Source of the DNA: Acidobacteriota bacterium
GTDB taxonomy: Bacteria > Acidobacteriota > Vicinamibacteria > Vicinamibacterales > UBA8438
Length of the DNA stretch: 64,000 bases
Assembly (NCBI GenBank): GCA_009838525.1
Contig: VXRJ01000036.1
Location: 1-64,000, forward strand
Direction of reading: 5' to 3'
Shown here in pieces: positions 1 to 6,820 of this stretch. The position numbers and the translations under genes are program-made. The notes under the pieces are model-generated. The model saw only the letters and a list, made by a program, of their open reading frames with translations. It did not search any database and was not told where the DNA came from. Each line of letters starts with the position of its first letter. Positions within the stretch are counted from its first letter, which is position 1.

Positions 1-96
1 CCCCCCGCCCCCCCCCCCCCGGCCCCCCCCCGCCGCCCCCCGCCCCCCCCCCCCGGGCGGGCCCCCCCCCCGCCGCCCCCGGGGGGGGGGGGGGAC
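1..96. other. Low-complexity C/G homopolymer runs at contig start
   Basis: The first 94 or so bases contain only C and G in long runs, with no A or T. Nothing else in the window looks like this. The following gene is a normal coding sequence whose N-terminus should lie here, so I read the stretch as a sequencing or assembly artefact at a contig end that has overwritten real coding sequence. A genuine low-complexity tract is the less likely alternative. Confidence 0.75.
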
Positions 97-492
97 GGCG
101 GCGGTGAGACGGGCGGCCGCGCCGCCGCAACGGCGGCGGTCACCTTCAAGGGGCCGCCGCAACCGGATGTCATGAAGGTGCGCGAGGAGCGGGAAACCGC
201 GGTCGCCGACGGGGAGGAGATGCTGGCGGTCCTGGAAGCGGCAGGCTTCGAGGTGATCTGGCGCTACCAGAAGTACCGCCAGGAGTTCGATTGTGGCAGC
301 GCCGTTGTCGCGATCGACGAGACGCCCGCCGGCGTCTACGTGGAGCTCGAAGGCGACGAGGCGAGCGTCACGGCGCTGGCCCTCGCGTTGGGGCGGGACA
401 CGGAGGACTACATCAACGCCTCCTACCGCGGCCTCTGGGAAGACTATTGCGGCGCGCGCGGCCGTCCGGTCGACGACATGGTGTTCGACTGA
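97..492 (+). CDS. CYTH-domain protein, 5' truncated (class IV adenylate cyclase / thiamine-triphosphatase-like)
   Basis: This is the C-terminal part of a CYTH (triphosphate tunnel) protein. An ATG exists at 172, but the same frame is open upstream and reads TFKGPP followed by KVREERET, which are the conserved strand motifs of the family (basic residues that bind the triphosphate), so the real start lies further upstream. Later come the YQKYRQEF strand, AIDETPAGVYVELEG and the C-terminal SYRGLWEDY helix. The frame stays open to base 1, but the codons before about 97 fall in C/G homopolymer and are not credible. CYTH proteins cleave or bind organic triphosphates, and small bacterial ones are often annotated as class IV adenylate cyclase. 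The substrate cannot be told from this fragment. Confidence 0.8.
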   Translation, partial: GGGETGGRAAATAAVTFKGPPQPDVMKVREERETAVADGEEMLAVLEAAGFEVIWRYQKYRQEFDCGSAVVAIDETPAGVYVELEGDEASVTALALALGRDTEDYINASYRGLWEDYCGARGRPVDDMVFD

Positions 493-506
493 CGTCCTCG
501 GCAGCA

Positions 507-1499
507 ATGGCCTCCCCTCCCGCTCTCCCGCCCGCTCTCGTCCTGACCGCCGGGCTCGGGACGCGGCTGCAGCCCCTTACTTCCGTCCGTGCGAAGCCGG
601 CCGCGCCGGTCGCCGGGCGGGCGATCGTCCTGCGCATACTGGACGGACTCGCCCGCGCAGGGGTCACCGACGCGGTGCTCAATCTGCATCACCGGCCCGA
701 GACGATCACCGGCGCCGTCGGTTGCGGCGAAGCGTCCGGAATCCGCGTCCGGTATTCCTGGGAGCCACGGATTCTGGGGTCCGCGGGCGGGCCCCGGCAG
801 GCGCTGCCGCTGCTCGGCCCCCGGCTCCTCATCGTCAACGGCGACACGCTGGCCGACCTCGCGGCCGAGGCGCTTGCCGGTCTGGTCGCCGCGCACGCCC
901 GATCGGGCGCCGCCGTAACGCTGGCGGTGATGCCGCATCCCGATCCGGCGCGCTACGGCGGCGTGGTCTCGGACCACGACGACCGCGCCCTCGCCTTCAG
1001 CCGGGCCGGTGGTCCGCCGTCGGACCATTTCATCGGCGTCCAGGTGGCCGAGGCCTCGGTATTCGCCGACCTGCCGGCGGGGGTGCCGGCCGCGACAATC
1101 GGCGAGGTGTATGACCGGATGCTGTTGAACGGCGGCGGCCGCCCGACCGGCGCCATCCGGACGCACCGGGTGGAGGGGCGGTTTTTCGACGTCGGCACGC
1201 CGGCCGACTACCTCGCGGCGTCGCTCGCGCTCGCGCTCGCACTGGACGAACCCGCCGTCGCAGGCGCCGGATCTGTTGTCGATTCGTCGGCATCCTTGAC
1301 GCGCTGCGCCATCTGGGACCGCGTCACGATCGGCCCGGGATGCCGGCTGCACGAGTGCATCGTCGCCGACGACGTGTCGCTGCCGGACGGCGCCAATCTC
1401 GCGCGCCGCGTCGTGGTGACCTCGGCGGCGGCCCGTGCGTCCGGAAGGCACGACGGACAACCCATCGGCGACGCGGTTGCCTTCCCGATCGATGCCTGA
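507..1499 (+). CDS. Sugar-1-phosphate nucleotidylyltransferase, MurU-like
   Basis: 330-residue nucleotidyltransferase. The nucleotide-binding signature TAGLGTRLQPLT is at residues 14-25, the metal-binding NGD at 111-113, and the sugar-site FFDVGTPADYL near 230. The start at 507 puts the signature right at the N-terminus; longer in-frame starts run back through the CYTH gene. It overlaps the following kinase gene by 8 bases. A nucleotidylyltransferase overlapping an AmgK-like kinase is the arrangement of the Pseudomonas MurU/AmgK pair, which turns N-acetylmuramate into UDP-MurNAc and bypasses fosfomycin-sensitive MurA. This protein carries about 90 extra C-terminal residues resembling left-handed beta-helix repeats, absent from the short Pseudomonas MurU as I recall it. 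Mannose-1-phosphate guanylyltransferase or glucose-1-phosphate transferase activity is the alternative. Confidence 0.75.
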   Translation: MASPPALPPALVLTAGLGTRLQPLTSVRAKPAAPVAGRAIVLRILDGLARAGVTDAVLNLHHRPETITGAVGCGEASGIRVRYSWEPRILGSAGGPRQALPLLGPRLLIVNGDTLADLAAEALAGLVAAHARSGAAVTLAVMPHPDPARYGGVVSDHDDRALAFSRAGGPPSDHFIGVQVAEASVFADLPAGVPAATIGEVYDRMLLNGGGRPTGAIRTHRVEGRFFDVGTPADYLAASLALALALDEPAVAGAGSVVDSSASLTRCAIWDRVTIGPGCRLHECIVADDVSLPDGANLARRVVVTSAAARASGRHDGQPIGDAVAFPIDA

Positions 1500-2538
1500 G
1501 ACGACGTCAGCGGGACCCGGCGCTCCGCCCGCCTGGGCCGATGTGGAAGCGCGGGCGCGAACCTGGATCGCCCGCGCCGGCCTGCCGGCCGCCACAACGG
1601 TGACTCGACTCGCGGGGGACGCCTCCGACCGGTGCTTCGTCCGCATCGCGCCACCCGATGGGACGACGCGCATCCTGGTGGTCCACGCCGGGCCCATCCG
1701 CCCCGCCGAGCTGCCGCTCGTGACCGTCGCGGCGCTGTTGCGTGAGGTGCCGGTTCCGGTCCCGGACACGCTGGGAGCCGACGCCGAACTGGGCATCGTC
1801 GTTCTCGAGGACCTCGGCGATGCGACGCTCGAAGCGGCGCTCGCCGCGGCGTCGTCCGACAGGCGTGACGCGTGGTACCGGGATGCGGTCGATCTCGTCG
1901 TGGCGCTGCAACAGGGAGGGCCGCGGATTCGCCGGCCCGACGCGCTTCCTTTCCGTCTGGCCTTCGATATCGAGAAGCTCACCTGGGAGCTGCAGTTCTT
2001 CCGGGAGCACTACCTCGACGGGTACCGGCGGCTCGCGCTGGCGCCGGCGCTGCGTGACGCGCTCGCCGGGGAATTCCGGACGCTCGCGGAACAGATGGCG
2101 GCCGAGCCGCGGGTCCTCTGCCACCGCGACTTTCACAGCCGCAACCTGATGCTCCACGCGGACCGCCTCTACGTGATCGACTTCCAGGATGCGCGCATGG
2201 GGCCCGACACCTACGACCTGGTTTCACTCCTGCGCGACGCGTACGTGGAGCTCGACGGCGCGGTGATCGATCGCTGTCTGGATCACTACCGGCAGTCGAT
2301 GGGCGTGACCGACGGCGCCGCGCTGCGCCGGCGCTTCATCCGGACCACCGTGCAGCGCAGCCTCAAGGCGCTCGGCACGTTCGGCTACCAGATAACCGTC
2401 CGCCACAACGACCGATACGCCGGCGCCGCCCATCGCGCACTCCACTACGCACGGGGAGCACTGGAACTCGATCCCGACCGGCAACGCCTTCGTGACCTGC
2501 TCGTGCCGCTCCTCGACGGGGACGCCGGGGTCGCCTGA
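1492..2538 (+). CDS. amgK: Phosphotransferase-family sugar kinase, AmgK-like
   Basis: 348-residue aminoglycoside-phosphotransferase-fold kinase. The catalytic loop HRDFHSRN is at residues 211-218 (D213 catalytic) and the metal-binding IDFQDA at 229-234, followed by GPDTYDLVSLLRDAYV. The FQDA...YDLVSLLRD wording is characteristic of AmgK (N-acetylmuramate / N-acetylglucosamine anomeric kinase) rather than of antibiotic kinases. The ATG at 1492 overlaps the end of the upstream gene, indicating translational coupling. Inferred role: phosphorylate C1 of MurNAc or GlcNAc released by wall turnover, handing it to the upstream nucleotidylyltransferase. Family membership is clear; the exact sugar is inferred from context. 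Confidence 0.78.
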   Translation: MPETTSAGPGAPPAWADVEARARTWIARAGLPAATTVTRLAGDASDRCFVRIAPPDGTTRILVVHAGPIRPAELPLVTVAALLREVPVPVPDTLGADAELGIVVLEDLGDATLEAALAAASSDRRDAWYRDAVDLVVALQQGGPRIRRPDALPFRLAFDIEKLTWELQFFREHYLDGYRRLALAPALRDALAGEFRTLAEQMAAEPRVLCHRDFHSRNLMLHADRLYVIDFQDARMGPDTYDLVSLLRDAYVELDGAVIDRCLDHYRQSMGVTDGAALRRRFIRTTVQRSLKALGTFGYQITVRHNDRYAGAAHRALHYARGALELDPDRQRLRDLLVPLLDGDAGVA

Positions 2539-2539
2539 T

Positions 2540-2568
2540 TTGACCATGGTCATGACCATGGTTACAAT
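2540..2568 (+). promoter_or_regulatory. Sigma-70-type promoter of the toxin-antitoxin pair
   Basis: TTGACC at 2540-2545 and TACAAT at 2563-2568 are separated by 17 bases, close to the ideal housekeeping promoter. The expected transcript start is near 2575, about 35 bases before the antitoxin ATG. The whole spacer is filled by the two palindromic repeats annotated next, so bound repressor would block polymerase directly. Confidence 0.7.
2541..2564. promoter_or_regulatory. Tandem 12-bp palindromic operator
   Basis: Two adjacent copies of a 12-base palindrome: TGACCATGGTCA (2541-2552, perfect) directly followed by TGACCATGGTTA (2553-2564, one mismatch). Phd/YefM-type antitoxins bind paired palindromes over their own promoter as dimers, and these lie exactly between the -35 and -10 boxes. 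Operator function is inferred from geometry and family knowledge. Confidence 0.65.
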
Positions 2569-2609
2569 GGGACCGCGGCAACGGAACGGGAGCCGAACGG
2601 TTCAAGACC

Positions 2610-2879
2610 ATGTCTGACGCCAAGACGGTCGGCACGCAAACGATCAAGGCATCCGAATTCAAGGCCCGGTGCCTGAAGCTGATGGACGAGGTGGCGGCTT
2701 CCGGCCAGGAGATCGTCATCTCCAAGAACGGTCGGCCGGTGGCGCGACTGGCGCCCTACCGCACAAGACCGAGGAGTTTGTTCGGCATCGACAAGGGGAA
2801 GATCGCGATTCTTGGCGACATCATCGAGCCGCTGGATGTCGAGTGGGAGGCCGTCACTTACGGGGATGCTGACGGATGA
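2610..2879 (+). CDS. Type II antitoxin, Phd/YefM family
   Basis: 89-residue antitoxin. The N-terminal Phd fold shows IKASEFKARCLKLMDEVA, then EIVISKNGRPVARLAPY, the standard family pattern for DNA binding and dimerisation. The C-terminal 30 residues (FGIDKGKIAILGDI onwards) would be the flexible toxin-neutralising segment. Its TGA overlaps the toxin ATG by 4 bases (ATGA at 2876-2879), so the toxin is translated by coupling. It likely represses its own promoter through the upstream tandem palindrome, more strongly when bound to toxin (conditional cooperativity, known for the family). Confidence 0.88.
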   Translation: MSDAKTVGTQTIKASEFKARCLKLMDEVAASGQEIVISKNGRPVARLAPYRTRPRSLFGIDKGKIAILGDIIEPLDVEWEAVTYGDADG

Positions 2880-3274
2880 TTCTCCTCGATACGCATGTCA
2901 TGCTGTGGATGCGGGTCGGTGAACGACGGTTGGGGCCCATTGCCCGGCGCGCGATCGATCGGGCCTGGAAGAACGGCGAACTTGCCGTCTCCGCGATCTC
3001 GTTCTGGGAAGTAGCGTTGCTTCGGGAAAGGGGCAGAATCCGACTCCCTGGAGACGTCGGTCCGTGGCGCCGGGAACAACTGCAACAGGGAATGATCGAA
3101 ATCCCGGTGGATGGAGAACTCGGCATCCGCGCCGTCAGTCTGCCCGATTTCCATGCCGACCCGGCCGACCGCCTGATTGTGGCTACGGCGCTGGATGGCC
3201 ACCGGCTGGTGACCGCCGACGAGCGCATCCTCGGCTGGTCCGGACGTCTCGACCGCCTGGCGGCAACCGAATGA
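2876..3274 (+). CDS. VapC-type PIN-domain toxin ribonuclease
   Basis: 132-residue PIN protein of the subgroup that pairs with Phd-type antitoxins. The acidic metal-binding set is complete: D5 in LLDTH, E45 in SFWEV, D98 in DPADRL and D115 in TADERI, so it is probably catalytically intact. PIN toxins are Mg-dependent RNases that usually cut tRNA or rRNA and stop growth when the labile antitoxin is lost. The start overlaps the antitoxin stop by 4 bases. The RNA target cannot be predicted from sequence. Confidence 0.88.
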   Translation: MILLDTHVMLWMRVGERRLGPIARRAIDRAWKNGELAVSAISFWEVALLRERGRIRLPGDVGPWRREQLQQGMIEIPVDGELGIRAVSLPDFHADPADRLIVATALDGHRLVTADERILGWSGRLDRLAATE

Positions 3275-3338
3275 GGAGCCGCGTTCTGCGGGCGTGCGGC
3301 GACCTCGGCTCCGAGTACACTGAGTTCACCCGACACCC

Positions 3339-4640
3339 ATGAGCGCCACCACTACCACCATCGCCTGCATCGCCGATCACGTCAGCGACACGGTGACCCT
3401 GCGAGGCTGGCTGCAGAGCCGCCGGTCGAGCGGCAGAATCCACTTCCTCACCGTGCGCGACGGCACCGGTCTGGTGCAGGCGGTGATGTCGAAGCGGGCG
3501 GTCGGCGACGAGACCTTCCAGCAGGCGGACCACCTGGGGCAGGAAACGTCGATCGTCGTGACCGGTGTCGTGCGGAAGGACGACCGTGCCCCCGGCGGCT
3601 ACGAGCTCGACGTCACGGGGCTCGACGTCGTCGGCCGGTCGTCCGACTATCCCATTACACCGAAGGAGCACGGCGTCGACTACCTGCTCGACCGGCGGCA
3701 TCTCTGGATCCGGAGCCGGCGGCAGGCGGCAATCCTCCGAGTGCGGCACGAAGTGATCGACGCGATTCGCGACTATCTCAACACCCAGGGCTTCGTGCTG
3801 ACGGACACGCCGATCTTCACCCCCGCCGCGTGCGAAGGGACGACGACGCTCTTCCCCGTGCAGTACTTCGAGGATCGGACCGCGTACCTGACGCAGAGCG
3901 GCCAGCTCTACGTCGAGGCAACGGCGATGGCGCTCGGCAAGGTGTACTGCTTCGGTCCGACCTTCCGCGCCGAGAAATCGAAGACCCGGCGGCACCTGAC
4001 GGAGTTCTGGATGGTGGAGCCGGAGATGGCCTACGCCACGCTGGACGACGCCACGGACCTGGCCGAGGCGCTGGTGGCGGCGGTGGTGGCGCGGGTGCTC
4101 GACCAGCGCCGCGCGGAACTTGACATCCTCGAACGCGACACCGCAGCGCTCGAACGCGTCCGCACGCCATTCCCCCGCATCTCGTACGACGAGGCGGTCG
4201 CCATTCTGAAGGGACGCGGACTCCCGTTCGAGTGGGGAGGCGACTTCGGCGGACCGGACGAAACGGCGCTTGCCGAGCACTTCGATCAGCCCGTCGCCAT
4301 CCAGCGGTTCCCGAGCGCAATCAAGGCGTTCTACATGAAGCCCGATCCCGGCCGCCCGGAGCTCTCTCTCTCCGTTGACCTGCTCGCGCCGGAGGGCTAC
4401 GGCGAAATCGTCGGCGGCGGCGAGCGCCTCGACGATCTCGACCTGCTGCTCGAGCGCATCCGCGCGCACGATCTGCCCCAAGAGTCGTTCGAGTGGTACC
4501 TCGACCTGCGCCGTTACGGCACCGTCCCGCACGCCGGCTTCGGCATGGGGATTGAACGGATGGTCGCCTGGATCTGCGGGATCGAGCACGTCCGGGAGAC
4601 AATTCCGTTCCCGCGGATGCTCTACCGGCTGACTCCGTAG
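3339..4640 (+). CDS. asnS: Asparaginyl-tRNA synthetase
   Basis: 433-residue class IIb synthetase that charges tRNA-Asn. The N-terminal OB-fold anticodon-binding domain spans residues 1 to about 105 ([23 protein letters not shown]). The catalytic domain has class II motif 2 ([21 protein letters not shown]) and motif 3 near the C-terminus ([15 protein letters not shown]). The ending [14 protein letters not shown] is typical of AsnRS and separates it from bacterial AspRS, which is longer. The start at 3339 gives the normal length. A TACACT box at 3316-3321 is a weak -10 candidate without a convincing -35. Confidence 0.95.
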   Translation: MSATTTTIACIADHVSDTVTLRGWLQSRRSSGRIHFLTVRDGTGLVQAVMSKRAVGDETFQQADHLGQETSIVVTGVVRKDDRAPGGYELDVTGLDVVGRSSDYPITPKEHGVDYLLDRRHLWIRSRRQAAILRVRHEVIDAIRDYLNTQGFVLTDTPIFTPAACEGTTTLFPVQYFEDRTAYLTQSGQLYVEATAMALGKVYCFGPTFRAEKSKTRRHLTEFWMVEPEMAYATLDDATDLAEALVAAVVARVLDQRRAELDILERDTAALERVRTPFPRISYDEAVAILKGRGLPFEWGGDFGGPDETALAEHFDQPVAIQRFPSAIKAFYMKPDPGRPELSLSVDLLAPEGYGEIVGGGERLDDLDLLLERIRAHDLPQESFEWYLDLRRYGTVPHAGFGMGIERMVAWICGIEHVRETIPFPRMLYRLTP

Positions 4641-4737
4641 CAGCCGGTGCTGAGAACCCCGCCGCGGCCTGCCAGGAGTCCGTTTTTCGCGGCTTGGAAC
4701 GGCGCGAACTGACCCCGCGTACGGGCGCCCGCGCCGG

Positions 4738-4767
4738 TTGCAGCCCCGCTTTGGAGCGTGCTATAGT
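4738..4767 (+). promoter_or_regulatory. Predicted promoter of the rimP-nusA-infB operon
   Basis: TTGCAG at 4738-4743 and TATAGT at 4762-4767 with an 18-base spacer. The predicted transcript start near 4774 lies just upstream of the terminator-like hairpin at 4796-4822, which would put that hairpin in the 5' leader of the operon rather than only at the end of asnS. Confidence 0.55.
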
Positions 4768-4795
4768 CACTGATTGTACGCAGCGAAGTCCCTCC

Positions 4796-4829
4796 AAGAA
4801 GTGGGCGTTTCGCCCACTTCTTTTCGTTT
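4796..4829 (+). terminator. Terminator-like hairpin in the rimP leader (possible attenuator)
   Basis: A 12-base-pair perfect stem (4796-4807 with 4811-4822) closed by a TTT loop and followed by a T-rich tract (TTTTCGTTT). The stem core is GTGGGC/GCCCAC. It could end asnS transcripts, but it sits downstream of the predicted rimP promoter and 56 bases before the rimP start, which fits an attenuator. From memory, a GTGGGC hairpin upstream of rimP is common in other bacteria. An SD-like GGAGGT at 4845-4849 lies about 30 bases before the rimP ATG. Confidence 0.7.
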
Positions 4830-4878
4830 GGGGAGCTTTGCACGGAGGTAACAGCGGTTCGGGAGACGAAGCACGGCG

Positions 4879-5466
4879 ATGACCCGCGAGGATCGGGTGG
4901 CGCGCGTGCGGACGGTGGCGGCGAGAATCGCCCGGGACTTCGGGCTGGAGTTGTTCGATGTCCAGTTCCGGCGTGAGGCAATCGGCTGGGTGCTGCGGAT
5001 CATGATTGATCGGGTGCCACAGGAGGCAGGCGAGACAGCCGACGCCCCGAAACGGGCAGGAGGCGGAGCGACGGACAGCGCGGCGGAAGGTGTGACCGTG
5101 GACGATTGCCAGCGCGTGAGCCGCGACCTGAGCGTTGTGCTCGATGCGGAGTTCACGTTCGATCAGGCGTACACGCTGGAGGTGTCGTCGCCGGGTCTGG
5201 ATCGCCCGTTACGGCACGTGGCCGACTGCCGGCGGTTTCGGGGCCGGCTGGCGCGGTTCGTGACATCGGAGTCGGTGCAGGGTCAGCGGTTCGTTCTGGG
5301 CCGAATCGCTGGCATCGAAACGGTTGACAATGCCGCAACGGAGGATGGAACGGGAGACGGAGACGCGCCTGGGCCGGAGCCTCGCGTGGTAGTAAGCGCC
5401 GGCAGGCGAACCTACCGAATTCCGTGGTCGCTCGTGACGCGTGCCCGGCTGGAAGTGGACGTGTAA
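4879..5466 (+). CDS. rimP: Ribosome maturation factor RimP
   Basis: 195-residue 30S maturation factor that helps S12 and neighbours assemble onto 16S rRNA. The N-terminal domain has the paired LELFDVQFRREAIGWVLRIMID and the conserved VTVDDCQRVSRDLSVVLD, then YTLEVSSPGLDRPL; the C-terminal SH3-like domain follows. It is longer than the usual ~150 residues because of an acidic/glycine-rich loop around residues 47-72 and another around 150-170. First gene of the operon; the nusA ATG is 13 bases after its stop. Confidence 0.93.
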   Translation: MTREDRVARVRTVAARIARDFGLELFDVQFRREAIGWVLRIMIDRVPQEAGETADAPKRAGGGATDSAAEGVTVDDCQRVSRDLSVVLDAEFTFDQAYTLEVSSPGLDRPLRHVADCRRFRGRLARFVTSESVQGQRFVLGRIAGIETVDNAATEDGTGDGDAPGPEPRVVVSAGRRTYRIPWSLVTRARLEVDV

Positions 5467-5479
5467 CGGGAACCGCACG

Positions 5480-6784
5480 ATGAGCACATTGAACCGGCAG
5501 ATGATCGAGGCGGCCGCGAAGGAGAAAGGGGTCGAACCCGACGTGATCATCGCGGCCATCGAGGACGCCCTGCTTACCGCGTCGCGCCGCCACTTCGACG
5601 AGAACCAGGTCTTGCGCACCCGGTTCAACCCGGAGACGGGGGTGGTCGAGCTCTTCTCCGTGCGCCGCATCGTCGACACCGTCGAAGACGCCGTGAACGA
5701 GATCTCGCTTGCCGAGGCGCAGGATCTGTACGGCGAGGAAGCGGAAGTCGACATGGAGATCGAGTTCCCGGAACCGACCGACGTCCTCGGGCGCATTGCC
5801 GCGTCGACGGCCAAGCAGGTGCTGACGCAGAAGGTACGGGACGCTGAGCGGGACAACATCTACGACGAGTACCACGACCAGGTGGGGGAAGTGATCGGCG
5901 GCGTCGTCAAGCGGTTCGAGAACGGCGACATCGTCGTCGAGGCGGGAAGGCTGGAGGCGCTGCTTCCGCGCAGAGAGCAGTCACGCGCGGAGAACTACAG
6001 CGTCGGCGACCGAATCCGCGCTGTCATTCGCGAGGTGAACAAGAACGCGAAGGGGCCGCAGGTCATTCTGTCGCGGACCGATCCGGCCCTGCTCGTGCAG
6101 TTGTTCCGGCAGGAAGTGCCGGAGATCTACGACGGCATCGTCAACATCATGGGCGCCGTCCGCGAGGCGGGCGAGCGGGCGAAGGTGGCGGTCCACACGA
6201 CGGAACGGGACATCGACGCGGTCGGCGCGTGCGTCGGCATGAAGGGAACGCGGGTGCAGGGAATCATCCGCGAACTGCGTGGCGAGAAGATCGACATCGT
6301 CGAATGGTCGGACGACCCCGCCACGTTCGTCACCAACGCCCTCAGTCCGGCGCGGACCCAGCGCGTGAGCGTGGTCGCGGGCGCGGACCCGGCCATCGAA
6401 GTGCTGGTGGACGAGAGCCAGACCTCGCTCGCGATTGGCCGGAAGGGACAGAACGTCCGGCTCGCCGCCCGGCTGACCGGTTGGCGCATCGATATCAAGA
6501 GCGAGAGTCAGAAGCGGCAGGAAGTGGAAGCGCGATTCGATGATCTCGAGGAGGGTGAGGCGGCGCTCACGCTTCCGGGGTTGACCGAGGCCCAGTTGAT
6601 CGCGTTGAGCGAAGCGGGGCTGGACACCGCCGAGCGCCTGCTGGAGGTCGAAATCTCCACCCTGGCTGACGTGGCGGGCGTGGACAACGCGACGGCGACC
6701 GCGCTCCGGACCGCCGTGCGGGAGCAGGTTGACGCCGCGGAGCGGGCGGCGGCGGAAGCCGTAGGTGATAGCGGAGCCGAGTAG
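5480..6784 (+). CDS. nusA: Transcription termination/antitermination factor NusA
   Basis: 434-residue RNA-polymerase-associated factor controlling pausing, termination and antitermination. Domain order: N-terminal polymerase-binding domain (1-125), S1 domain with VVKRFENGDIVVEAGRLEALLP (about 140-200), two KH domains including VGACVGMKGTRVQGI and LAIGRKGQNVRLAARLTGW (about 205-345), and one C-terminal helix-hairpin-helix region (LPGLTEAQLIALSEAGL and ADVAGVD). It lacks the duplicated acidic repeats of E. coli NusA, as in most non-proteobacteria. I chose the ATG at 5480; longer in-frame starts run into rimP. Confidence 0.95.
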   Translation: MSTLNRQMIEAAAKEKGVEPDVIIAAIEDALLTASRRHFDENQVLRTRFNPETGVVELFSVRRIVDTVEDAVNEISLAEAQDLYGEEAEVDMEIEFPEPTDVLGRIAASTAKQVLTQKVRDAERDNIYDEYHDQVGEVIGGVVKRFENGDIVVEAGRLEALLPRREQSRAENYSVGDRIRAVIREVNKNAKGPQVILSRTDPALLVQLFRQEVPEIYDGIVNIMGAVREAGERAKVAVHTTERDIDAVGACVGMKGTRVQGIIRELRGEKIDIVEWSDDPATFVTNALSPARTQRVSVVAGADPAIEVLVDESQTSLAIGRKGQNVRLAARLTGWRIDIKSESQKRQEVEARFDDLEEGEAALTLPGLTEAQLIALSEAGLDTAERLLEVEISTLADVAGVDNATATALRTAVREQVDAAERAAAEAVGDSGAE

Positions 6785-6820
6785 AGAACCACGACAGCGA
6801 ACTGATATCCGGAAATCTCC

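Noticed and set aside
3183-4589. Minus-strand open frame opposite vapC and asnS
   Set aside because: Antisense shadow; plus-strand genes carry complete catalytic motifs.
4641-4737. Possible small gene between asnS and the rimP promoter
   Set aside because: A 62-codon open frame here runs across the hairpin and overlaps rimP, with no ribosome-binding site or family resemblance.
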